A stretch of DNA of 64,000 nucleotides from Primulina eburnea (Eukaryota; Streptophyta; Magnoliopsida; Lamiales; Gesneriaceae), in the NCBI RefSeq assembly GCF_022965805.1, contig NC_133106.1:31423913-31487912 (forward strand). Direction: 5' to 3'. Of the stretch, positions 36,444-47,600 are shown one piece after another; the first letter of the stretch is position 1, and each line of letters begins with the position of its first letter. The translations under genes and the position numbers were made by a program. Below the pieces are notes generated by a model. It had not been told where the DNA came from, ran no database searches, and saw nothing but the letters and a program-made list of their open reading frames with translations.

Positions 36444-39400
36444 TCAAGATTTTCGTTCCACTAGTTTCAATGAGCTAAATTTTGCATTTACTAATTCGGC
36501 AGCAGCACGAGCAGAAGCTGATGCACGTTCAGCAGCAGCAATAGCAGAGAAAGCCTGTTGCAGCACATCAGATGAATGTGAACTTGGTTCTAAACTCTGA
36601 TCACTTGAAGATTCGGATATACCGGCAGAAGGGGTGCTGTTACGAGAACCTGGAGATTGCAAATGTCGCTTTTCTCCATTTTTACCATCTAGATAATTAA
36701 CAGATTGCTTTGTGCTAGACGAACTTTCTTGAATTTCTGGCCTCGGAATTTGAACAGATATTTGCTTCGGTCCGTTCTAAAATGTATACGATGCATTGTC
36801 AACACCGAGAGAATGGTTCGGATAAGATATGGAAATGAAAAAAGATAGATTAATATCTTGAAACAAGAGAAATACCAAAAGATCTTCGTGTTTCTTGCTG
36901 AATTCATCTTCAGTATTAGTCCAGTCCCAATCAACATTATGCTCTATTGCAATTTCCTTTAGAACTCTGAGTTTTACTTGTGGTGGCGGAGCACTAACAG
37001 TGAGTTTTTCAATAATCTGAAAGACAGGGATACACAGCATTCAGAATCCATATGGTAGAGAGCATTTTGATTTCCAGGATATAGCTTAATTTGAATCATA
37101 TCAGATGCCTGAGTGTGAATTCTTTTCTTGATAACAAAGAATGAAATAAACTAACTGTACGATTGACGCTGGTATCGGGGCGAAGCTCTGTTGCAGCAGC
37201 TATGAATTCTTTTCCATACTTTGCAGCAAACAAATTACGAACATGCAATAGATCTGGCAAATCTGAACATTTGGGAGCTGCAAAGATTATGCTTGCCACT
37301 GCTTCTCGAAGCTCAATTGGGCAGTCCCTGTTTCAAGTAGCAGAGTAACAAACAAACAGAGACAAGGGAAAATTTCTTTGAATCAACAAGAATCAGAGGC
37401 AACTGATATAAAAATGTCACCTTCATTCTGGCAATTGAGCTTGATTTTTATCATTTACACAAAATTATTAATATGCGAGGTGCTCAAGTTCATAAATACA
37501 TAGACAAATTTGAACACAAATGCATATTGTGATCTTACTTATGATGTTTGAAAAAGATAATTTTAAGATATTACTAAACAAAACACGAAGGAAGATTCTA
37601 ATTGTCCTTTCTTTTACCTAGAGATGCGTATGGGTCCTGGTTCCGGAAAACTTAAGAACGTACTAAGCAAAAACTTGATGGAGATTCTAAGAGTTACTAA
37701 CTAATGCAGAATAAATGGTTATTTACAAACTGAAGTATGTCAATAGAAACGTTGTCCGTTCCTTCCAATAATATTGCTTAATATTTCTTTTAAATAATTT
37801 CACCCAAGCCATTGTTGTCTCACTCCCATCCATTGTGAATCTAAAGATTCGGCACAGACTTTATATCTCAAATAATGAATAAAAGCTCACAGTAATGACA
37901 CCATACCGGTAGAGTCGGTACCTCATAAGAGCTCCATTTATGGAATCTCGAAGATGTAAATGTTATATAAAGACCCATTTAATCATTTAACCTCTATTTT
38001 TTACAATGAACTTAGAAAATCTCTCAACTCTTCGAACTTTTCACAATTCATAAACATAACGATAAAAAATCCTTTTTCAGTTTCTTTCACTCTAAACATA
38101 TAGACAACTACTATCAAATAGAGTGCACTATATAATTAGAAAAATACAAATGTGAAGAAATAAAGCACAGTTGTGGGCTTGTAGAAATGCCAGCTTGCCA
38201 GCCATTCCATGTATGATACAGATTAAATCGATTTCTAAGTACCCCGGGCCGGACAGATTATTGTCCATTTTTAACTCCATCTGAAATTATAAATAAAAAG
38301 ACTCTAAAGGCATCATCAGTTTTGCTTGTCCAACTCAAATATCTAAATTTAACCACATATATGGAAGCAAAGCAAGCTAAGATCATTCTGTAAGAATTAT
38401 CCATCCAGAAGTTATTAATTAGATAAGATGCATCTAGCACAAAGTTGTATTCAAGTCAAGAAAAATACCAACTAGAGAGTAAATTTCATAAATTCTAAAA
38501 CAATCAGCATCCAAGAGGATTTGCTCTTAAATTCTAAGAGATTCAGCATTCAATAAAAAAAATGGATGTGATATGAAATCACAAAAGGGTTTTACCTCTG
38601 GCTTTCAAGAATAGGTACCCTAGCAAGAACAAATTCACAGAACAACTCTATTATCTCGTATGATTCCCAAGTGTTCTGTTCGCGTATGATGTGCTCCACC
38701 TAAACGAAAGTCAATGATACCAAATTAAAACAACAGAAACTACAATTTCAACATATAGAGATAGTCAACTTGAATCAAGATTAACGCAGTACCCTGATTC
38801 GAGCAATTGATTCCTGGCCAGCCACTAAAAATTGGGCAATCTCCTTTTTCATGGCCTTCAGCTGTGCCTCTCGCTTGTTTTGCAACAACTTGATGCGTGA
38901 GATGGCCAAGGTCAAGCATGTTTTACTACAAAGCCACCAATTAACATCAATTCAATAAAAATCTATATAGAACCTGAAAGGTCGTGATCTTTTAAAATAA
39001 TACAGCACAAGTTTCCAATTTCTGCACGCACAAAGACGCAGCATGATCACTTCAACATAGATTGCTCAGATTGTGCAATGAGGCTCGTAATTTCAAAGTA
39101 TCCACCTTTAGATCTATAAGTGATTGATTCCTCAGTGACAAGTTCTCCGTTGACTACAAATCTTAGCCCACCATTAGTAAAAATGCTTGCAAAATCTTAG
39201 TACCTAAAAACCTTTTCTGAACCCATGAATAACATTAAAGTCTACCCTCTTTCTTAAACACAAATGTCCGGCACAAAAGCAAAAAAAAAAAAAACATATA
39301 ATAAAACTCCCTGTTAAGATCGTGGAATTGAAGAAACGTCATAGTATCATTAGAAAGCTGCTATTTTTAACCATATTATGACTAAAAACAATGGGCAATT

Positions 39401-39664
39401 ACGAAAAATAAAAACCCAGAAAAAATCAACTCAAAAAGAAAGAAACTACCCAAGAACCCGATGAAGATCAGTGTATTATTATTTACCCCTTCTTTCTGAA
39501 CAAGGTACCAACTATTTCAATCTTAAATTACCAGTTTTTTTTTTAAAAAAAATCAGAAATATTAGCATAGAGAAAACCACCAAATAATGATCACAAAAAT
39601 TGTTAATCACTGACCATTTCGCTCCCAGAAGTCCCCTGTTGAAAAGTTGATTCAGCATAGACAT
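36444..39664 (-). CDS. IST1-like protein (ESCRT-III-associated, regulator of Vps4)
   Basis: Six exons: 39664..39615, 38925..38793, 38699..38596, 37327..37156, 37016..36876 and 36776..36444, all GT-AG, 310 aa. The ATG at 39664 gives MSMLNQLFNRGLLGAKCKTC, the usual start of plant IST1-like proteins. Residues of about 15-180 form the Ist1 helical domain: ISRIKLLQNKREAQLKAMKK, IARIRVEHIIREQN, ILFC-type ELFCEFVLARV, CPIELREAVASIIFAAPKC, LLHVRNLFAAKYGKEF. The C-terminal third is Ser-rich with an Ala-rich segment. IST1 binds ESCRT-III/CHMP1 and the AAA ATPase Vps4/SKD1 during multivesicular body sorting. The frame is intact throughout. Plants have several paralogs, and which one this is cannot be told. 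Confidence 0.92.
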
Positions 39665-39867
39665 CGGATTTCTTTGCAAATTGACTAATTGATTGTTGAT
39701 GGATAATTGTTGACTATGTATATATTTTGGTCGAGGGAAGGGGATGAATTTTGCGAACAGCCTATCCACATCGATTCCTCACCTAGAGAAAGAATTCGTT
39801 GCAACTATTCCATCAGCGATGTTACTTTTGAACTTCTCTCCCATTATTCGGAATGAGCTGTTCTTTT

Positions 39868-40095
39868 GTGAGACGTATTTCTGCATACCCATATTCATAA
39901 AAAAATATATTTTTTAACAGTTTTTTTTTTTGTTAGACATCTCATCTCTTTAGATATTCACGATAAAAAACTTTTTTATCGTGAATATCAGTAGGGATGA
40001 GACGTCTTTTAGTATAAAAAAAATATTTTTCAAAAATAAACTAAATAAGAGATTCGTCTAACAAAATACAATCTGTAAGACCGTGTCACTCAAAT
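39868..40095. mobile_element. degenerate, rearranged Mutator-type MITE
   Basis: Begins TGTGAGACGTATTTCTGCAT and ends GTAAGACCGTGTCACTCAAA, with family core phrases such as ATTCACGATAAAAAA and ACTAAATAAGAGATTCGTCT. The internal parts appear twice, head to head, forming the perfect hairpin at 39953-39989. Confidence 0.5.
39953..39989. repeat. perfect 18-bp hairpin with a 1-nt loop
   Basis: GATATTCACGATAAAAAA (39953-39970) is followed by C and then its exact reverse complement (39972-39989). Confidence 0.85.
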
Positions 40096-40538
40096 ATTTG
40101 TCATTCGAAATATTAAGTTTAAAACCTTTTTTTTTTTTTTTGACATCTTTCGTTTTTAAGACAATAACTATCATAATAATTTAAAAAAAAAACTAAATTT
40201 AGTATTTGAAATACAAGTTTTTAAAAATAGCATACCCAATTGAAAAGACGCACACAAATAATCTTGAAAATTAATAATAACACAAAATTTATCTAGAGTT
40301 GGTTATCAGAAGCACTTTTTCTTACATTTTTTTTATAGCAAAAAAGAATTTGGCAGTTAGAAAAAATAAAAATCTCAAACCAAAATACTCATGTTAAGGA
40401 TAATTAATTCAAATTACAATAGAATTAGTTATGAATAGTATGAATAGTGTAATTAAGGAAATGAAAGGCCCAGAGAATTATTGAATGATATTAGCCCAAA
40501 AATGGCCATATGTTTAAGCTCATGATCCATTTGAAATA

Positions 40539-40706
40539 TGACCAACGGTCTCACGAATCTTTATCTGTGAGACGTGTCAACTCTACCGATATTCACAATA
40601 AAAAACAATACTCTTAGCATAAAAAGTAATTTTTTTCATAGATGACCCAAATAAGAGACTTGTATCACAAAAGACACTCGTGAGATCGTCTCAAACAAGT
40701 TTTTGC
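40539..40706. mobile_element. Mutator-type MITE, same family
   Basis: 168 bp with CGGTCTCACGAATC at the left and GTGAGATCGTCTCA at the right. Flanking 9-mers TTTGAAATA (40530-40538) and TTTGGAATA (40707-40715) differ at one base, fitting an aged target duplication. Confidence 0.7.
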
Positions 40707-41070
40707 TTTGGAATATTCTCAATTTATGTTATAAAGGTTTCTAGTTTTCTGAATACTTACTTTTGAGATGGTGATTGATTTGAATGTCAAAGGTTTTCTT
40801 CCAGTTTTCTCCAACGAAAATAACGTTATTCGTCGTGACGTATGTGACAACCCCAAAAACTATTATCGTAGATATGGAGAGAGCATCTAAGACCACTAAG
40901 ATTGACTTGTTATCTAAATTTTGGTGCTCACGATTTCGAGTAACTTATTTGCTTACAGCATCAATATTAAACCTTTAAGAGTGTGCAAACAAGTTGGATG
41001 AATATATAAACATTAGATTTGAAATGTGCCCAAAAGGATTTCAAATCCACCTCCTTTCAATTCAATTATA

Positions 41071-41252
41071 GGTAAAAATTTGTGTGAGACGGTTTCACGG
41101 GTCGTATTTGCGAAACGGATCTCTTATTTGAGTCATCAATGAAAAAATATTACTTTTTATGCTATAAGTATTACTTTTTATTGTGAATATGGGTAGGATT
41201 GACTCGTCTCACATATTAAGATATGTGAGACGGTCTCACATGATACCCACTC
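41071..41252. mobile_element. Mutator-type MITE, inverted orientation
   Basis: 182 bp with TGTGTGAGACGGTTTCACGG at the left and GTGAGACGGTCTCACATG at the right; the core is inverted relative to the copies at 33395 and 40539. Flanking 9-mers TCAATTATA (41062-41070) and TTAATTATA (41253-41261) differ at one base. Confidence 0.7.
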
Positions 41253-41339
41253 TTAATTATAATTTTAAAAAATTAGATAACGCATAAAATTGATTTCTTT
41301 TGGGATTCATTCTTTAAATTATCAAACTAAATCTAAAGT

Positions 41340-41450
41340 GAGTCTCATGTGAAACCGTCTTACACCCTACCGATATTCATAATAAAAATTAATACATTTT
41401 CATGGATGACCCAAATAAGAGATCTATCTTACAGCGTTTCACGTAAGTTT
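41340..41450. mobile_element. partial Mutator-type MITE
   Basis: Contains the family's left end (GTCTCATGTGAAACCGTC) and core (CATGGATGACCCAAATAAGA), but is shortened internally and ends in a degenerate GTTTCACGTAAG. Confidence 0.55.
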
Positions 41451-41692
41451 TTGCATTTGTTCCGGTCCAAATGCAACTTCCGTAGATATTTTTAAGATTT
41501 TGGTCGAGAAACGTTGATTTAATAAATATTAAGGTTAGACGTAAAAGAAGACCGGATGTTATCCAATACAATTCAAGATTGGGCTTATTTTTCTCATAAA
41601 TGAGTTAATGCCATTTGTCTCTCTTTTCTACAACTACATTACTACAGTCTAAACTCACCAAATTTACCAATGAAAAAAAGAAAGTCACACCA

Positions 41693-44600
41693 CTACTTTA
41701 TTGAGGTTCTTGAATCAAGCCATGTAACAATGTCACCAAGAACATTCAAAATTCTGTCATCTGGTTCTCCTTCAAGAATGCAGTGAAACCCATCTTCGTA
41801 AAGCTTCAGAGTTTTATCTTGGCTCGAAGCATTTTCATATAAAAATTTACTCACGAGAGGATCAGTCACTTTGTCAGCAGCTCCATGAAGAATGAGCATA
41901 GGAGATGAAACATGAGACATTCCCCAAAAAAAAACACTCATTTTTTTCAAGAAAATAGCGGAACATACTTGATGCAACTTGGAGAAATGAAATGGTACCG
42001 ACCTTCTTCACCTGAGACTCGATATATTTTGTAGCGTTTAGTAGCTCCACAGCAGTCCTGAGTCGCGTTTGATCAGAGTAGCTGATTACATTGTATGGAA
42101 CCTAAAAATAAATGAACTCGGAACATGTTACAGTTTGAAATGCAATGTGTTACTATGAAATTTCTCAAACTAAACTAACAGTTTGAAATATACCATTTGT
42201 AATTTCTCGAGTTCTCTGAATCCCAGCTCCGCTAAATCTTTCTTGGGAACGAGCTTTGCTTTCGGCATAAACTCGGACATTGATATTAGGATTCTCTGTA
42301 GCTGAGGAGGGGGTGACATTTCCTTCGAAATCTGACTACAAAAACTGGCATCAGATTTCATTTAATAGCGAGCAAAGTTTGGCTTTGTGTCCGACTTATA
42401 TCCAAGACTTTGTAATGCAAAAGTTCTTTACAAAGTAGAAAAAAGAGGATATGATGTGAAAGTTGAGTTTCCACAGTGTGAACGTGACGAGGGTGAATGT
42501 TGTGTGTATCAGAATGTAGGTGTTGTTCGTAGGTGTTGTAACACCCACGACAACATGCAGCGGAAATTATACTTTTAACACACTAACATGTAACTGGAAC
42601 AATAGTAATACGAGAGACGAGTCAGATAATTATGCACAAGTATAAAATACTTGTGCGGTGCCTTAGGGCAAAATAATTCACTAAAAAAACTTGTAAGTTT
42701 ACAAAAACCAATACTAGTGAAAGAATAAAACAACTCCCTCAAGAAGGTGAGTAACAAATTGCATCCTAAACCTCTAACAAACCGTATAATCAAAACAATA
42801 TGGGATGCATCAACTGAGAAGTGAAAAATCTTCAAAACTCAACACTCTAATCAAAACAGTGATTAGGTGTTGTCTTCAGATGTTGTCAGCACTTCACAGC
42901 AACAAGCTTTCAACGACACGAGATTTGCTATTCTCGGAAAACGTCTCTGCGTATCAATTCGTCTCTCACTCCAAAAGCACCAGCACCGAGTTCAATATCT
43001 TCTCCTCTTATTTATACCCACTTCATCCTTTTTCCTATTAAACATGGAAACCAATTTCATTAGGAAAAAACTCTATTGAAAATAAGGATACTATATCTTA
43101 TAGATAATATCTTGAGTCTTTTGAGTCCACACGAAATCATACTCCAGAAAGGCAAAAATACTAAGGATATTATCAAAAGGAAAGTAATTGATAAGGAAAA
43201 TATATCAAGGAAAAAATCAAGGAATAAAATTCCTTTCAATCTGCCCCTTTTTTGCCTTTCTGGACAAAACCAGTAAAAATGGTAACTCCCCCTGGATTAG
43301 TCAACCAGTTGTTGACTCCCCCTGAAAAACAAACCTAGTAAAATTTGCAAGTTAGATGTTGTAGGTTAGATGTTGCAACACTCAGATTATAACATCGATT
43401 AGTTCAATATCAAGGGGGAACTAAGAACATAACAGAAGCAGTTACGGCACACCAATGTCAGAATTTTATGAACTATAACCACAAAAGCATCAGTTAGTTT
43501 CCTTCACTCCTGTCCGCGTCATCATCAGCCATTTTTGTCCCACTAGTCCCAGCAGCAGTGTCTACTCCCCCTTTTTGTCCAGAATGGAGACTTGCCGCGA
43601 GCAGAAGCTCATAATCAGCCACTTGATTTTCATAATGCTCGATGGTCGCCCTAGCATTATCAATCTGTTGTCGACCATAGGCGATTTGAGCACGAATGTA
43701 GGAGAGGGACAGTGTAACATAGCCAGCAGGAGGTGTCGGGGGCAGACTCGAAATGTCAGGCAGAGGGTCAGATGTTGTTTCACCAGTGTGGCCAACATCT
43801 GCAGCAACACTCGAACCCATCCAAGGCAGATCGACTTTTCTGTTGCCTTTGAAGTAAGCTGGGGAAATCTTCAGGGAATCACCAACAGGGCAGAGCTCTT
43901 CATCAATATCCTGAATGAATCCTTGAGTTTCCAGGATGCCATAGATGAGCGAAGGGTAAGGAAGCTTGGTTTTCTTGAAATCCCCTTGAGCGTATTGCAC
44001 TGTATTCTGAAAAACCAGCTTCCCAAAGTTAAAGGCACGCCCGGTTCCAATAGCGAATAGCATGATGGCCTGTGAGCGAGTCACGGTGGTTGTGTTGCTT
44101 GATGGAGTCCAGTTCCAAATAGAAGTTTTATGTAGAACAGAAAAGAAGGAGGTGAGATTTGCAGCACTCAATTTCTTGGGATGATCAGGGAAAATTTTGA
44201 CCACACCTCCAGTAAGCAAAGTTGTAACATCATGAATATCCAAGTCCTCTTCAGCCTCTTCAACATCTGGGGTGTCATAAAATGCATTGATCACGGCTGG
44301 TGAGAAATTGTAAATACGATCCCGAACGAACACTCTGCCGTATTTCACCGAGTCTTCATCGGCCACACTCCTCAAAAGATTGCAATAGAACTCCAATACC
44401 ACTCTGCGACAGTAGGGCATGACTGCAGTGACAGTTGAGAGCAGCCTTCGGCTCTTCAAAAATTCAATCAGATTATGCTTTCCATACGCATCAAAGTCAA
44501 TGTTTTTTCTCTTCAATCAACTCTCGATGAATAAATATGGGCCACAGTGCCAAGGCCTCTTCTGAGTAAAACTTCGGAGAGAAAGACTTACTGAGATCAT

Positions 44601-47600
44601 AATCAGCAGAGTCAGTGTTGTGGGAGGTGTTGTCAACATCCTCCTCAACACCGGGTGCATCAGCAGCTGCATTCTCAGAGGACTCGTTAGCTTCAGAGTC
44701 AGTGTCCTCAGACGCATCATCACCTTGTTCCTCTGACTCAAAATCAGACACAGACGAAGAGGAGGAGGAGTCAGAAACGCCAGGCCGGTTTTGTTCAAAC
44801 TCCTTCATCATTTCTGAATCAGGTTCTTCCTCCCGAGCCATTTGTCTCTTGGCCGCTTTATCTTCTTTAAGCTGAGCAAGAAACTCGGCCAGTGATTGCT
44901 CATCGTCTTCAGGCTCATCAGGAACCCTTTCTTCAGAAGCATCTTGACTGTCCATTACTGGGTGATGTTGTTGAACACCAGAAGACGAGCCACTTTCCTT
45001 CGCAGCAGTAGTTGGTTTAGGGCGAGCCACCAGCTCAAAATCCTCATCATTGGAGTCGTCTCCAGATGAGAAATCAGGGTCCAGAATAAAAGGGACGGTG
45101 GATGCCCTTGGTTTCTTTGTAGGAACAAAGTCGGGGTCAAACCCTGCTTGTCTCTTTGACGTGCGACGTATAGGGACAGGGGGGAAAGCTCTCTTCACAG
45201 CCTCAAAATCTGGTGGATTTTCAATGTCGATTGCATTCCCGGGTGCACCAGGAGCAATAGTTTCCAGTGGCACTGGTTCTTCTGGTACACTGACCATTGC
45301 CATCCCCTCCACATTGATTTTTCCCCCAAACTCGCAGCCATTTCATTTCTGATATCGTGACGATCGAAGCCAGCCATCTGTAGAATAAAGAACACAAGAA
45401 ATAGTGTGGAGCGAAGGGTCACAAGAAAATTCGAAGACAGAGATAACTTTTCGCAACAAATGAGTAATGAGAGCAGGACAAAATTATATACTGTGCGAGA
45501 AAATAACAGACGATAAAGTTGTTGCATCATCCATTCCTGAGTATTTAAGCATATCCCTCCAACGGTAACATTCTCTCAACCCGTAACCGCAGCTTCTTTC
45601 CAAATCAGAATTTACGCTCATCCAACGGTAACTTTCCGAGCCAGTGTAATCATTAAAAAAAATCAGGCAGAATGAAACGCCACATCGAATTACCCCACTA
45701 ACCGTTAGATAACAATTTATTTCGAGATTGGGTTGGTTGGGGTTTTTCTTCGTCTTTCATTTGTCAAGAACTGATAGTCCACTGGACATGATAAATTTAC
45801 ATATCAGCAATATGAATAACTTAAAATTTATGCCTAAAATGTGAAAAAAAATTGAGATATACATGCAAGTGACCAAACTGTGATCAGCCTGTACTTGGGT
45901 GTTGGCAGCACCTCTTGGCAACACTCACTCGTGAGACTAAAACTTTCTTCAACCCTTTTAATTTAGACATGGTAGCTCCCACTCCAGAGGAACGGTCTTC
46001 ATAGGACTCCTCTAGGTAGCTTTTTCCATCTGTATTTTGACTTAGAAGTGGTAACTCCCACACTAGAAGAACGGTCTTCATGGGACTCTTCTAGGTAGCT
46101 TTTTCCATTTTCTTCCAAACAATTTTTTGTTCAAATATTCTCCTCTTTTTTATTTTTCACCTTATTGCTCAACAGTTTTTCAAGTCATTATCTGCATAGG
46201 ATAAAATCATGTGGAACACACACATCCGCAACAGCTTTATGACTTATATTGAGCACACTCCACACCTTAAAGGATTTTGTTAGAAAGTTTGATTCTCAAC
46301 TGAGAGCACACCATTCAGTAACCGACACTTTGTACAGACTTCACACAAAACTGAATGAATGAAATATGCCTAGCATCCTAAAAGTAAAATGCACATGCAT
46401 GCTGGGTGTTGTCCATAGGTGTTGTAACACCCAGGACAACATCTGTGAGTGATCATTGTGCACACAGGCTGAGAGACTTCCTTAGATTGGAGAATCTCTC
46501 AAAATCCAATGGTTTTGTAAAGATATCAGCCAGTTGGTTCTCAGTTCCAACAAATTCCATTCGAATCATACCCTTCTCAACCAAATCTCGAATAAAATGA
46601 TGTCTAATGTCAATGTGTTTTGTTCGAGAGTGTTGCACTGGATTTTTTGAAATGTTAATTGCACTCGAATTATCACAATATACAATTAAGGTGTCACTGT
46701 TGAATCCATAATCTTTAATCATTTGATTCATCCACAACAGTTGTGAACAACAGCTAGCAGCTGCAACATATTCGGATTCAGCAGTGGACAAAGACACACA
46801 ATTTTGCTTTCTGCTATACCATGACACCAAGTTGTTGCCAAGATAAAAACACCCACCCGTGGTACTTTTCCTATCATCTAAATTTCCAGCCCAGTCAGCA
46901 TCACTAAAGCCCACTAAATTGGTGTTTGTTTCTTTGGTGTACCATAAACCTAAGTCAACTGTTCCAGATATATATCGCAAAATTCTTTTGACAGCCTTTA
47001 GATGAGTGACTTTAGGATCAGCCTGGTACCTAGCACACAAACATACACTAAACATGATGTCGGGACGACTAGCACTTAAGTAAAGAAGACTGCCTATGAT
47101 GCTGCGATACTGAGTGTTGTCAACACCTGCAGCAACATTGTCTTTGGACAATTTTCCAGTCGACCCCATTGGAGTTTTCATGTGCTTAGTGTTTTCGGCA
47201 GAGAATTTCTTTAACAAGTTTTTAACATACTTGGATTGACATAGAAAGATACCATCGTGCATTTGTTTGATTTGCAATCCAAGAAAGAAACTTAATTCTG
47301 CTACCATGCTCATTTCAAATGTGGTAGACATGCACTCAACAAAATCATCAACATGCTTTTGAGAAGAAGCACCAAATATGATGTCATCCACATAAACTTG
47401 ACACACAAGTATATCATGCTTAGACTTTTTAATAAATAGAGTTTTATCAACTTCACCTCGTTTGAAGCCTAAGTCAAGCAGAAATTCAGTAAGCTTGCCA
47501 TACCATGCTCGTGGAGCTTGTTTAAGCCCGTACAATGCCTTCTTCAACTTGTAGACATGGTTAGGGTGGTGTGGATCTTCAAATCCTTTCGGTTGGCTCA

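Noticed and set aside
39665..39769. N-terminal extension of the IST1-like protein from a GTG
   Set aside because: The family starts at MSMLNQLF; the extension lacks an ATG and lies in the leader.
43575..45352. Plus-strand open frames of 86-161 codons opposite the env-like region
   Set aside because: They are mirror frames of the Ser/Glu/Asp-rich coding strand.
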